Positions 1 through 7,667 of a stretch of DNA of 35,462 bases are shown here, in pieces. The translations under genes were made by a program, and so were the position numbers. Where the stretch lies: contig SVDR01000018.1 in NCBI GenBank assembly GCA_015057755.1, forward strand, positions 1-35,462, in the 5' to 3' direction. The notes under the pieces are model-generated. The model did not search any database. It was not told the origin of the DNA and worked only from the letters and a program-made list of their open reading frames with translations. This DNA comes from Lachnoclostridium sp. (GTDB lineage: Bacteria; Bacillota_A; Clostridia; Lachnospirales; Lachnospiraceae). How positions within the stretch are numbered: the first letter of the stretch is position 1; each line of letters starts with the position of its first letter.

Positions 1-48
1 GTGGTTTTGAAGGTACGGTAAAAAGAATAAGATCTTTAAGAAGGAAAT

Positions 49-120
49 GCACGAGTGGCTCAGTGGTGGAGCATCGCCTTGCCAAGGCGAGGGCCGCGGG
101 TTCGAATCCCGTCTCGTGCT
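49..120 (+). tRNA. tRNA-Gly (anticodon GCC)
   Basis: A full cloverleaf can be drawn. The 7-bp acceptor stem GCACGAG pairs with CTCGTGC and is followed by discriminator base T120. The anticodon stem CGCCT/AGGCG encloses the loop TTGCCAA, giving anticodon GCC for glycine. The T arm contains the standard GGTTCGAATCC. CCA is not encoded; a T-run follows at once at 120-126, which may help end transcription. Confidence 0.96.
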
Positions 121-137
121 TTTTTTGCGCGAAAAAC

Positions 138-275
138 AATGAGCAGTGCGAAAAAACAGAGGGAAAGATTAGACGAATGCTTGCATGCAGGATAATCTTT
201 CCCTCTGTTTTTTCATAGAGCGAATGCTCGCGACCGAGCTGGAACGGAGTGGAAGCGAGGTGCGCACTGCTCATT
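138..275. repeat. Nested inverted-repeat element with internal terminator-like hairpin
   Basis: An outer perfect 13-bp inverted repeat (AATGAGCAGTGCG at 138-150, its complement at 263-275) encloses a perfect 21-bp inverted repeat at 151-171 and 193-213. The inner stem starts with an A-run and ends with a T-run, so it would work as a terminator in either direction. Between the inner hairpin and the right outer arm lie about 50 bases with a small GAGC-gaat-GCTC hairpin and a second copy of CGAATGCT(T/C)GC. Outer arms this far from the terminator stem are not needed for termination, which suggests a dispersed repeat unit. That it recurs elsewhere in the genome is an inference. Confidence 0.8.
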
Positions 276-321
276 CCCAACCTCTGTTACACTTCCTCCG
301 AAACTGTTACAACCGCTAAGA

Positions 322-350
322 TTGTGTCGAACCCTTATTCATGGTATGAT
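322..350 (+). promoter_or_regulatory. Sigma-A type promoter of plsY
   Basis: TTGTGT at 322-327 and TATGAT at 345-350 are separated by 17 nt. Transcription would start near 357, about 45 nt before the plsY start codon. The same TTGTGTCGAA stretch recurs in the ung promoter. Confidence 0.7.
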
Positions 351-402
351 ATAAGTCAAGGATTATGTGAAATTCAAAAGAAAATGACTCAGGGGGAGCG
401 AT

Positions 403-1056
403 ATGAGCGTTGTAATGTGTGGGATTCTCGGATATTCATTCGGCTGTTTCAATCCGTCGCAGTTGATTGCACGCAGAAGAGGGTTGGATATCCGTGAGGA
501 AGGTTCGAAAAATGCAGGAGCATCGAATGTAGTGCTCATGTTTGGTAAGAAGTTAGGACTGCTTACGGCGATTATGGATATTATGAAGGCGTATTTGGCG
601 GCTGTTGTGGCAGCAATGCTGCTGCCTGCTTGTGCAGTCGCGAAGGAGATTGCTGCGATATTCTGTGTGTTGGGACATATGTTTCCGATCACGATGGATT
701 TTAAGGGCGGCAAGGGATTGTCCTGTATGGCCGGTGGAGTGCTGGCGTACGATCGGAAGCTCTTTCTGATCTTATTTGTAGCGGAAGTTGTGTTTGCTTT
801 AATGATGGATTATATCGTTGCAATCACATTGTCGCTGGCAGTTTTGCTTCCAATTCTTTATTTTAAGGCGAAAAAGAGCATGAAAGTCGGAATCTTGATG
901 TCGATGGTCGGCGGACTGATCATTTATAAGCACCGTGAGAATATAGAGCGAATCGGAAAAGGAACGGAAGTAAGACTTAGTTATCTTTGGAATCGCGATA
1001 AGGAGACGGAGCGGGTAAAGCAGAATATGGATCTGGAAGAGAATCAGATGGAATAA
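403..1056 (+). CDS. plsY: Glycerol-3-phosphate acyltransferase PlsY
   Basis: This membrane enzyme transfers acyl groups from acyl-phosphate to glycerol-3-phosphate, the first step of phospholipid synthesis. All three family signatures are visible: the GxDIRxxGSxNxGxxNV block at about 27-43, the GHxFPxxxxFxGGKG block at 91-105, and the KHRENIxRIxxGxE block at 176-189. The 217-residue length and hydrophobic stretches between motifs fit the usual 5-TM topology. ATG at 403 follows a GGGGGAG site. One oddity is that the arginine often found after the first block (NVxR) is replaced by leucine (NVVLMFGKKLG). The gene stands alone, with its own promoter and a terminator directly behind it. Confidence 0.96.
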   Translation: MSVVMCGILGYSFGCFNPSQLIARRRGLDIREEGSKNAGASNVVLMFGKKLGLLTAIMDIMKAYLAAVVAAMLLPACAVAKEIAAIFCVLGHMFPITMDFKGGKGLSCMAGGVLAYDRKLFLILFVAEVVFALMMDYIVAITLSLAVLLPILYFKAKKSMKVGILMSMVGGLIIYKHRENIERIGKGTEVRLSYLWNRDKETERVKQNMDLEENQME

Positions 1057-1102
1057 AAACAAGGCAGTCGCTGGGAAAAGCCCCAACGTACTGCCTTGTT
1101 TT
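1057..1102. terminator. Bidirectional terminator between plsY and the ZIP transporter gene
   Basis: AAAACAAGGCAGT at 1056-1068 pairs with ACTGCCTTGTTTT at 1090-1102. It has an A-run on the left and a T-run on the right, so it can serve both convergent genes. Confidence 0.85.
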
Positions 1103-1123
1103 ATAGTCCATATTAAAAATTAT

Positions 1124-1906
1124 TTAGCCAAGAGCCACATCTAACATCATCATCAGTGTAAATCCGACAGCAAAGAACAGGGTACCTACGTTGGAGTGCT
1201 CGCCTTCGGACATTTCCGGGATCAGTTCTTCTACTACAACGAACAGCATCGCGCCTGCTGCGAATGCCAGCATATACGGGAGAAGGGGGATGACCCAATT
1301 GGCGAGAAGAATTGTTGCAATAGCTCCAATTGGCTCGATTACACCGGACATGGCACCATAACCGAATGCTTTGTGGCTGCTGACACCATTACTCTTTAAA
1401 GGCATGGAAATAATGGCACCTTCAGGAAGATTCTGCAGGGCAATACCGATGGAAAGGGCCAGAGCGGCAGCAACAGAAATGGATTCGTTGCCTGTGAGCC
1501 AGCCTGCAACAACGACACCGACAGCCATGCCTTCCGGAAGATTGTGGATTGCAACTGCGATGACAAGCATCGTGGATTTTCCAAGGTTGCAGTTGACACC
1601 TTCCGGGCATTCACTGTTTAAGTGAAGGTGCGGGATAAAGTGGTCTAATAAGAATAGGAAGAGAAAACCGATCCAGACTCCGATGAATGCCGGAAGGAAT
1701 GCAAGTTTTCCCATATGTTCTGACTGATTGATGGCCGGAATGATCAGGCTCCAGACGGAAGCTGCTACCATGACACCAGCGGCAAAACCGGTCAGGGAAC
1801 GCTGAAGCGTGCGATTCATTTCACCTTTCATAAAATATACAAAACCGGAACCGATCACGGTTCCTGCAAATGGCAGGAAGACTGCTGCAAAAGCTTCTAA
1901 TGTCAT
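1124..1906 (-). CDS. ZIP family divalent metal transporter (GufA/ZupT-like)
   Basis: This is an integral membrane importer of zinc or related divalent metals. From the ATG at 1904-1906 (GGAGG placed 8 nt upstream; a TTG 5 codons earlier lies on top of this ribosome site) the protein has 260 residues. The metal-site motifs in the paired central helices are clear: HNLPEG at 121-126 and QNLPEG at 158-163, plus EE at 226-227. A short His-rich loop (HFIPHLHL, 89-96) before helix 4 is typical of cytoplasmic metal-binding loops in ZIPs. About eight hydrophobic segments are visible. The GufA-like arrangement is clear, but metal specificity cannot be read from the sequence. Confidence 0.93.
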   Translation of the reverse strand: MTLEAFAAVFLPFAGTVIGSGFVYFMKGEMNRTLQRSLTGFAAGVMVAASVWSLIIPAINQSEHMGKLAFLPAFIGVWIGFLFLFLLDHFIPHLHLNSECPEGVNCNLGKSTMLVIAVAIHNLPEGMAVGVVVAGWLTGNESISVAAALALSIGIALQNLPEGAIISMPLKSNGVSSHKAFGYGAMSGVIEPIGAIATILLANWVIPLLPYMLAFAAGAMLFVVVEELIPEMSEGEHSNVGTLFFAVGFTLMMMLDVALG

Positions 1907-1941
1907 TGTGTGTACCTCCAATCTGACCTTTTATTAATTTT

Positions 1942-1970
1942 ATTATACTACAAAAAAATAGAAAATACAG
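1942..1970 (-). promoter_or_regulatory. Candidate promoter of the ZIP transporter gene
   Basis: On the minus strand a perfect TATAAT (plus coordinates 1942-1947) lies 17 nt from a weak CTGTAT -35 (1965-1970). The weak -35 next to a perfect -10 may mean that an activator or a metal-responsive repressor acts here, but no clear Zur or MntR palindrome was seen. Confidence 0.45.
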
Positions 1971-2074
1971 TGATATCATCACAATCTAATTTTCATTTTC
2001 TGACGGATATTGCAAAACGGTTTCGTGCATACTGAACATACACGATAATATGTTGACAGAAAGGCGGGCATTGC

Positions 2075-2506
2075 ATGGAAGATCATACCATCGCTCTTTT
2101 GCAGGAATGCAGTCAGGGCTGCAAAATGGGCATTAAGAGTATTAATCAGGTGAATGAATATGTCTCGGACCAGGGACTGAAGAGAATCATTGAAAAGTAC
2201 CGTGGAGAGCACCAGAGGATCGAAGCGGAGGCGGATCGTCTGTTAAATATGCATGGCAAAGAGGGAAAACAGCCGGAAATGATGGCGACTGCCATGTCCT
2301 GGATGAGCACGGAAATGAAAATGATGATGAAGGATGATGATAAGCAGGCGGCAAAGATTATGACGGAGGGATGTGACATGGGAATCCGTACCATCTGCGG
2401 ATTTATCAATCAGTATGCGGGCGCCTCCCAGTCCAGCATTGGCCTGGCGAAAGATCTTGTGAACATGGAGGAGAAGTTCAGAGAAGAGATGAAGCCATAT
2501 CTGTAG
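2075..2506 (+). CDS. Met-rich helical protein with internal duplication (ferritin-like/DUF2383-like)
   Basis: I do not recognise a named function. The 143-residue protein is all-helical in pattern, soluble and without signal peptide. It contains the motif GC(K/D)MGI(K/R)(S/T)I twice, at 15-23 and 99-107, so it looks like two similar helical halves, as in four-helix-bundle ferritin-like proteins. The link is rich in methionine (residues 69-85 contain eight Met). EH at 45-46 and ExxxD patterns could hold metal. ATG at 2075 follows AAGGCGGG. It sits between a metal transporter and an rRNA methyltransferase as a single gene with its own terminator. Bundle fold: moderate confidence; metal binding: inference only. 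Confidence 0.7.
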   Translation: MEDHTIALLQECSQGCKMGIKSINQVNEYVSDQGLKRIIEKYRGEHQRIEAEADRLLNMHGKEGKQPEMMATAMSWMSTEMKMMMKDDDKQAAKIMTEGCDMGIRTICGFINQYAGASQSSIGLAKDLVNMEEKFREEMKPYL

Positions 2507-2510
2507 AAAA

Positions 2511-2548
2511 GAAAACACCCTGGAGAGAGTCCTCGAGGGTGTTTTCTT
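2511..2548. terminator. Bidirectional terminator between two convergent genes
   Basis: GAAAACACCCT at 2511-2521 pairs perfectly with AGGGTGTTTTC at 2536-2546. It lies exactly between the stop codons at 2506 and 2560. Confidence 0.88.
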
Positions 2549-2559
2549 ATGTCATAAGT

Positions 2560-3768
2560 TTATTTCTCGTCACAAACCTGGAAAATGATAAATTTTAAAT
2601 AAGAAGATTCGCCGCTGCCCCAGAGAATCGGATGATCGGCGGACTGCATGCGGTATTCGACTTGGCGGAGACGTTTGTGAACGTTTCCGGCTGCTTCGCG
2701 GATGGTCTTTGTGAACAGTTCCGGATCCATGAAGTGGGAGCAGGAACAAGTGCAGAGATAACCGCCGTCTTTTACGAGTTTCATGCCGCGGAGGTTGATC
2801 TCGCGGTATCCTTTGACTGCATTTTTGATGGAACTTCTGGATTTTGTAAATGCCGGCGGATCGAGGATGACCACATCGAATTTCTCGCCTTTTTTCTCCA
2901 GCTCCGGAAGCAGGTCAAAGACATCGGCTGCGATGAATTTGACGCGGTCGGAAAGACCATTTAACTCGGCATTTTCAGTCGCCTGTGCAACGCCAAGCTC
3001 GGACGCATCCACGCCAAGGACTTCTGATGCACCTGCGATACCTGCATTGAGGGCGAAGGAGCCTGTATGTGTGAAACAGTCGAGGACACGTTTTCCTTTG
3101 CAGAGTTTGTGGATCGCAAGGCGGTTGTACTTCTGGTCGAGGAAGAAGCCTGTCTTCTGACCGTCCTGAACGTCAACGATGTATTTGACACCGTTCTCAA
3201 CAATTTGAACTTTTGTGTCGAAAGGTTCGCCAATGAAACCCTTCACGCGCTCCATACCTTCCTGAAGACGCACTTTGGCGTCACTTCTCTCGTACACGCC
3301 GCGGATGGCAATTCCGTCTTCGGCCAGAACCTGTTTTAACTTTTCGATGATCGTCAGTTTCCAGCGGTCAATACCGAGGGCAAGGGATTCTACCACAAGC
3401 ACATCGGAAAATTTGTCAATGACGATACCCGGAAGGAAGTCTGCCTCACCGAAGATAATGCGGCAGCTGCTGGTATCCACTGTGGATTTGCGGTATTCCC
3501 ATGCATTGCGAACGCGCATTTCGATAAATGCCTCGTTTACGATGGTGTCTTTCTTTCGGGACATCATGCGGATGGTAATTTTTGATTTTGTATTGATGAA
3601 ACCTGTGCCAAGAGGGTAGCCGTCGAAATCGAAAACGTTGACCATGTCGCCATTTTCAAAATCGCCTTCAATGCGGTCGATCTCATTGTCAAAGATCCAC
3701 GCACCGCCTGCCTTTAATACGCGGGCCTCGCCCTTTTTTATATGAACGGATGCAAGTGTTTTTTCCAT
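2560..3768 (-). CDS. Class I rRNA (cytosine-C5)-methyltransferase, RlmI/YwbD-like
   Basis: This is a SAM-dependent methyltransferase of the COG1092 group, whose characterised member RlmI makes m5C in 23S rRNA. Residues 1-75 form a PUA RNA-binding domain (KKGEARVLKAGGAWIF). The Rossmann methyltransferase follows: QKTGFFLDQ at 204-212, SAM motif I LDCFTHTGSFALNAG at 229-243, motif IV ILDPPAF at 301-307, and the cysteine-rich catalytic block CTCSCSHFM at 339-347. The 402-residue length matches the family. ATG at 3768 follows AAAGGA. It has its own promoter, divergent from that of the next gene. The exact target base cannot be told from sequence alone. Confidence 0.92.
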   Translation of the reverse strand: MEKTLASVHIKKGEARVLKAGGAWIFDNEIDRIEGDFENGDMVNVFDFDGYPLGTGFINTKSKITIRMMSRKKDTIVNEAFIEMRVRNAWEYRKSTVDTSSCRIIFGEADFLPGIVIDKFSDVLVVESLALGIDRWKLTIIEKLKQVLAEDGIAIRGVYERSDAKVRLQEGMERVKGFIGEPFDTKVQIVENGVKYIVDVQDGQKTGFFLDQKYNRLAIHKLCKGKRVLDCFTHTGSFALNAGIAGASEVLGVDASELGVAQATENAELNGLSDRVKFIAADVFDLLPELEKKGEKFDVVILDPPAFTKSRSSIKNAVKGYREINLRGMKLVKDGGYLCTCSCSHFMDPELFTKTIREAAGNVHKRLRQVEYRMQSADHPILWGSGESSYLKFIIFQVCDEK

Positions 3769-3800
3769 ATATAAGAATCCTTTCTGCTTATTTCATAAAA

Positions 3801-3829
3801 AGTATAGCGAAAACGTGAGAAAAATGCAA
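3801..3829 (-). promoter_or_regulatory. Promoter of the RlmI-like methyltransferase gene
   Basis: On the minus strand TTGCAT (plus 3824-3829) and TATACT (plus 3801-3806) are 17 nt apart. It is back to back with the plus-strand promoter at 3836-3864, with no overlap of hexamers. Confidence 0.7.
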
Positions 3830-3835
3830 CGGGAT

Positions 3836-3864
3836 TTGAATACATATGAATTTTATGTTATAAT
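3836..3864 (+). promoter_or_regulatory. Strong promoter of the sirtuin-like gene
   Basis: TTGAAT at 3836-3841 and a perfect TATAAT at 3859-3864 are 17 nt apart, giving a start near 3871. This decides the downstream gene start: in-frame ATG codons before 3871 are outside the transcript. Confidence 0.75.
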
Positions 3865-3925
3865 CTGCGGGGACATCGCAGGATGTACCGGAAAAGTCAA
3901 TGAAAACGACAATATGGAGAACGTT

Positions 3926-4438
3926 ATGGAAATAGAGAAGATTTATGAAGAATTAAATAATAAGCTGGCAGATGCGGAGCGTGTGCTGGTAGGTCTCGGC
4001 GCGGAATGGAAGGTAAGAGACGAAGCGCGAGAGGCGCAGATCATGGAGGCGGCGAAAACGATGAAACGTCTGCTGGAGGGAAAGGATTATTTTGTGATCT
4101 CGACTCTTTCTAAAGAGGAACTGGATCGTTTTGGCTGGATCGATTTTAAGACGGTCGCTCCGCTGGATGAAGCAATGACGGAAGAACAGTGGAATGGTTA
4201 TATGAACTGGCTGTCCAGAACGTTGAACCGAAAACTCGTGATCCTGGAGCTGGGCGAAGGATTTATGCAGCCGACGGTCATTCGCTGGCCGTTTGAGAAG
4301 ACCGTTATGATCAATCAGAAATCCTGTATGTATCGAGTGCATAAGACATTTTACCAGATTGCGGACGAGATTAAGGAACGAGCGGTTGCAGTCAAAGCCG
4401 ATTCTGTGGAGTTTGTGGCTCAGTGGAAGGAAAACTAA
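3926..4438 (+). CDS. Degenerate sirtuin-like (Sir2 fold) protein
   Basis: The 170-residue product resembles the Rossmann half of Sir2 NAD-dependent deacylases. A strand-glycine start VLVGLGAEW (20-28) sits where sirtuins have the GAGxS NAD loop. LELGEGFMQPTVIRWPFE (107-124) matches the ELGVGxNTPxxIRxPFE block of bacterial macro-type and clostridial sirtuin relatives. The zinc-ribbon cysteines and the catalytic His of the small domain are absent, and the GAGxS loop is altered, so deacylase activity is doubtful. The start at 3926 is chosen because GGAGA lies 5 nt upstream and the promoter excludes earlier codons; ATG at 3914 is an alternative. It is monocistronic before ung. The fold assignment is by motif recall and needs a profile search. 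Confidence 0.65.
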   Translation: MEIEKIYEELNNKLADAERVLVGLGAEWKVRDEAREAQIMEAAKTMKRLLEGKDYFVISTLSKEELDRFGWIDFKTVAPLDEAMTEEQWNGYMNWLSRTLNRKLVILELGEGFMQPTVIRWPFEKTVMINQKSCMYRVHKTFYQIADEIKERAVAVKADSVEFVAQWKEN

Positions 4439-4473
4439 GGCGGAACTTTAAGAAAATCGCAAGGGATTTTCCG

Positions 4474-4502
4474 TTGTGTCGAATTCCCGCCTATGTTAGA
4501 AT
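4474..4502 (+). promoter_or_regulatory. Promoter of the ung-uppP operon
   Basis: TTGTGT at 4474-4479 and TAGAAT at 4497-4502 are spaced 17 nt. The start is near 4509, about 48 nt before the ung ATG. Confidence 0.7.
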
Positions 4503-4556
4503 AGAAGACAGGAATTCTAAAATGGGAGTTTTAGGAATACAATTTGGAGGAAGATT

Positions 4557-5234
4557 ATGGCAGCGATCAGCAATGACTGGCTGGCTCCCCTGAGCGGCGA
4601 GTTTAAGAAACCTTATTATAGAAAACTGTACGAAACCGTGATGTCGGAATATCAGACGAAAGAAATATATCCGGCTCCGGATGATATTTTTAATGCATTT
4701 GCATTTACACCGCTGGCGAATGTGAAGGTGGTGATTTTCGGTCAGGACCCGTACCATGAACCGGGTCAGGCCCACGGTCTTTGTTTTTCCGTAAAGCCGG
4801 ATGTCCAGATTCCGCCGTCTCTGGTAAATATTTACCAGGAGCTTCGCGATGACTGCGGATGTTACATACCGAACAACGGTTATTTGAAAAAGTGGGCGGA
4901 TCAGGGAGTTCTTCTTTTGAATACAGTTCTGACTGTGCGTGCCCATGCAGCCCATTCTCATAAGAACATCGGCTGGGAGGAGTTCACGAACGCAGCGATC
5001 CGCGTGTTAAATGAGCAGGACCGTCCGATCGTGTTTATTCTCTGGGGAAGACCGGCGCAGATGAAGAAGGCGATGTTAAATAATCCGAAACATCTGATCC
5101 TGGAGGCTCCGCATCCGAGTCCGCTGTCTGCTTACCGCGGATTTTTTGGAAGCCGACCGTTCAGTCAAGCCAATAAATTCCTGATGGCAAACGGACTGGA
5201 GCCGATTGACTGGCAGATTGAAAACATAGAATAG
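4557..5234 (+). CDS. ung: Uracil-DNA glycosylase, family 1
   Basis: This enzyme removes uracil from DNA to start base excision repair. The water-activating motif GQDPYH is at 62-67 (catalytic Asp64). The uracil-specific Asn lies in LLNTVLTVR (120-128). The Leu-loop motif HPSPLSA is at 186-192 (catalytic His186). The length of 225 residues is standard. ATG at 4557 follows GGAGGAAGATT. uppP follows after 10 nt, so the two are probably co-transcribed, though they share no pathway. Confidence 0.98.
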   Translation: MAAISNDWLAPLSGEFKKPYYRKLYETVMSEYQTKEIYPAPDDIFNAFAFTPLANVKVVIFGQDPYHEPGQAHGLCFSVKPDVQIPPSLVNIYQELRDDCGCYIPNNGYLKKWADQGVLLLNTVLTVRAHAAHSHKNIGWEEFTNAAIRVLNEQDRPIVFILWGRPAQMKKAMLNNPKHLILEAPHPSPLSAYRGFFGSRPFSQANKFLMANGLEPIDWQIENIE

Positions 5235-5244
5235 GAGAACAGAC

Positions 5245-6084
5245 ATGAGTGGATTTCTTGAATTTTTAAAGATTGTCGTGTTTGGTCTGGTGGAGGGCTT
5301 TGCAGAATGGCTTCCGATCAGCAGCACGGGTCACCTGATTCTGGTGGAAAACATTGTACATTTAAATGCATCGGAAGATTTTATGAATGTATTCCGCGTT
5401 ATGATCCAGCTTGGAGCGATCATGGCGGTGGTGGTTATTTATTTTAGCCGCCTGAATCCGTTCGATCCGAGGAAAAAAGATAAACAGAAACTTGCCACCT
5501 GGCATTTATGGTTTAAGATCATCATTGCGTGCCTTCCGGCAGCAGTTGTCGGTCTGCTTTTGGACGAGATTTTAGATAAATATCTCTACAATCCGTACGT
5601 AGTTGCGGCGATGCTGATCATTTATGGTATTTTGTTTATTGTACTGGAAAAGCACAATGAATTTGTGGATTTCCCGATCAAGAAGGTATCTCAGATCAAT
5701 TATATCAATGCATTTTATATCGGTTTGTTCCAGCTTCTTGCGCTGATTCCGGGCACATCCAGATCCGGAGCGACGATTTTGGGCGCCATGCTTCTGGGCT
5801 GTTCCAGAACGGCGGCTTCTGAGTTTACATTTTACCTCGGAATCCCGGTTATGTTCGGCGCGAGCCTTCTGAAGATCTTCCATTATGGTCTGGCGTTCAG
5901 TTTTGTGGAGATTTTCTATCTGATCACAGGTATGCTGATCGCGTTTGTGGTTTCCATGTACTCCATCAAATTTCTGATGAATTACGTGAAGAATCATGAT
6001 TTCAAATTCTTTGGTTATTACCGCATCGTTCTCGGTGTGATCGTGCTGGTGTATTTTGGTCTGATGGCTCTGCTTGGGCTGTAA
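5245..6084 (+). CDS. uppP: Undecaprenyl-diphosphatase UppP (BacA)
   Basis: This membrane phosphatase recycles undecaprenyl diphosphate to the monophosphate lipid carrier used for peptidoglycan and for the glycans of the downstream locus. It also gives low-level bacitracin resistance. Motif 1 (EGFAEWLPISSTGH, 17-30) and motif 2 (PGTSRSGATI, 169-178) are complete, including the catalytic Glu and Arg. The 279-residue protein has about eight membrane segments. ATG at 5245 follows AGGAGAACAGAC and a hairpin terminator follows the gene. Confidence 0.97.
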   Translation: MSGFLEFLKIVVFGLVEGFAEWLPISSTGHLILVENIVHLNASEDFMNVFRVMIQLGAIMAVVVIYFSRLNPFDPRKKDKQKLATWHLWFKIIIACLPAAVVGLLLDEILDKYLYNPYVVAAMLIIYGILFIVLEKHNEFVDFPIKKVSQINYINAFYIGLFQLLALIPGTSRSGATILGAMLLGCSRTAASEFTFYLGIPVMFGASLLKIFHYGLAFSFVEIFYLITGMLIAFVVSMYSIKFLMNYVKNHDFKFFGYYRIVLGVIVLVYFGLMALLGL

Positions 6085-6106
6085 TGTTGGGAAAATGAAC
6101 ATATGG

Positions 6107-6137
6107 AGCCGTCTGTGATCTGCAGGCGGCTTCTTTT
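6107..6137 (+). terminator. Terminator after uppP
   Basis: AGCCGTCTG at 6107-6115 pairs with CAGGCGGCT at 6123-6131 (one G-T pair), followed by a T-rich tail. Confidence 0.8.
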
Positions 6138-6154
6138 ACAAATAGATTAGAATT

Positions 6155-6188
6155 TTATCACAATTTCATCACAATTCAATGGTAGACT
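6155..6188 (+). promoter_or_regulatory. Direct-repeat operator and -10 box before the HtrA gene
   Basis: TTATCACAATT (6155-6165) is followed immediately by TCATCACAATT (6166-6176). These are tandem 11-mers differing at one base. A TAGACT -10 lies at 6183-6188, and no -35 hexamer exists at the right distance because the repeats occupy that place. Tandem 11-bp direct repeats over the -35 region are the classic binding layout of OmpR/PhoB-family response regulators. Regulation of HtrA by an envelope-stress two-component system is therefore inferred. Confidence 0.55.
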
Positions 6189-6234
6189 AGAGTCGAAAAA
6201 AGGAATGAGTCATACGGATGAAAGGAGAATGTTT

Positions 6235-7605
6235 ATGATGTATGATGAAAATAAAGAAAATGGGACTTATAATTACAACTACAACTACCAGCCGGGGTAT
6301 GGAGCCGGTGGAAATGCGCCTAAGAAAAAGGGTGGTTTCTTTAAAAAGGCAGTTTTGCTGACGATCAGTGCAGTCTTTTTTGGCGTGGTGTCCGGAGCAA
6401 CGATGTTTGGTGTGAACCGTTTGGCGAATCTTGCGCTTCCGCTGGAGACGCAGGTGCAGGAACAGGTTCAGCCGGAAACACAGGCACCGCTGGCCAGCAC
6501 ACAGGTGTTGCCGATGCCGCAGGAAACGCTCTCCGGTGTGGTGACAGGTGTTGTGATCGAGGATGTATCTCCGATCGTGGAGCAGGCGATGCCGTCTGTT
6601 GTAGCGATCAATAATACAATGTTATATCAGAGCAACAGCTGGTTTGGACAGTCACAGACTTACGAAGTTCCGAGTAGCGGTTCCGGTATTATCGTCGGTG
6701 AGAATGATACAGAGCTTTTGATCGTAACCAACCATCACGTGATTGAGGATTCTAATACACTGTCTGTCACATTTATTGATGAGAGTACAGTAGATGCTGC
6801 CATCAAAGGTACGGATTCTGAGTCCGACCTGGCTGTGATCGCGGTTCCGCTTGACAAAATTGCGGCAGATACAAAAGCGCAGATCAAAGCTGCGACGATT
6901 GGTGATTCTAACACATTGAAAATGGGACAGGGTGTGATCGCCATTGGTAATGCACTCGGTCACGGACAGAGTGTAACAGTTGGTCATGTCAGTGCCCTTG
7001 ACCGTGAAGTGACGGTAGACGGTGTGACAAGAACTGTGATCCAGACAGATGCAGCGATCAACCCGGGCAACAGCGGCGGTGCATTATTAAATGCGAAGGG
7101 TGAGCTGATCGGTATCAATGAGGCAAAATACGCAGATGAAACCGTTGAGGGCGTTGGTTATGCGATCCCGATTTCTTATGCGATGGACATTATTGAGGAT
7201 CTGAAACTTCGTACAACGAAGGTGGAAGTTGCGGAAGCAGATCAGGGTTATCTTGGCATTCAGGTTCAGAATGTAGATTCTACAACTGCGCAGATGCTTG
7301 GAATGCCTCAGGGTGTGTATGTATATAAGATCATGGAAGATTCTGCAGCGGCAGCTTCTGATTTAAGAGAGAAAGATATTATTACAAAATTTGACGGTGA
7401 AACGGTAAGAACGAATGCGGATCTGACGGGGCTTCTTACTTATTATAAAGCCGGTACTACTGTAAAACTGACTGTCCAGTCTTTGGAGAACGGTGTGTAT
7501 GTAGAGCGCGAAGTGGAAGTGACTCTGAAGAATCGTCCGGTGGAGGATGAGGAAGAGGAGACACGGGCGCAGGGTCTGGAAGGTCTGATGCCGAGAAGAC
7601 CATAA
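6235..7605 (+). CDS. htrA: Membrane-anchored HtrA/DegP-type serine protease with PDZ domain
   Basis: This protease handles envelope quality control outside the cytoplasmic membrane. ATG at 6235 is chosen over 6205 because AAAGGAG lies 7 nt upstream of it. The 456-residue protein has a short Tyr/Asn/Gly-rich cytoplasmic tail (1-35) and one membrane anchor (about 38-62). A Gln/Pro-rich linker leads to the trypsin-like domain with His168 (TNHHV), Asp198 (SDLAV) and Ser280 (NPGNSGG). One PDZ domain spans about 337-430. The acidic tail after it ends in EDEEEE. The repeated NYNYNYNY segment near the N-terminus is low complexity. The gene has its own likely regulated promoter. Confidence 0.95.
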   Translation: MMYDENKENGTYNYNYNYQPGYGAGGNAPKKKGGFFKKAVLLTISAVFFGVVSGATMFGVNRLANLALPLETQVQEQVQPETQAPLASTQVLPMPQETLSGVVTGVVIEDVSPIVEQAMPSVVAINNTMLYQSNSWFGQSQTYEVPSSGSGIIVGENDTELLIVTNHHVIEDSNTLSVTFIDESTVDAAIKGTDSESDLAVIAVPLDKIAADTKAQIKAATIGDSNTLKMGQGVIAIGNALGHGQSVTVGHVSALDREVTVDGVTRTVIQTDAAINPGNSGGALLNAKGELIGINEAKYADETVEGVGYAIPISYAMDIIEDLKLRTTKVEVAEADQGYLGIQVQNVDSTTAQMLGMPQGVYVYKIMEDSAAAASDLREKDIITKFDGETVRTNADLTGLLTYYKAGTTVKLTVQSLENGVYVEREVEVTLKNRPVEDEEEETRAQGLEGLMPRRP

Positions 7606-7615
7606 AAGAATTGTA

Positions 7616-7663
7616 CAACAAAAAAGCGGGAGTCCTATCGAAGAGATAGGCTCCCGTTTTTTG
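7616..7663. terminator. Bidirectional terminator between htrA and the clpX-like gene
   Basis: CGGGAGtCCTATC (7627-7639) pairs with GATAGGCTCCCG (7645-7656) with one bulged T. It is flanked by an A-run and a T-run. Confidence 0.9.
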
Positions 7664-7667
7664 TATC

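Noticed and set aside
249..497. Small plus-strand open frame ahead of and overlapping plsY
   Set aside because: It covers the plsY promoter and starts inside the inverted-repeat element; there is no ribosome site.
3815..3925. Longer N-terminus for the sirtuin-like protein from ATG 3815 region
   Set aside because: A near-consensus promoter at 3836-3864 lies inside that stretch, so those codons are not in the transcript; the added residues also match nothing.
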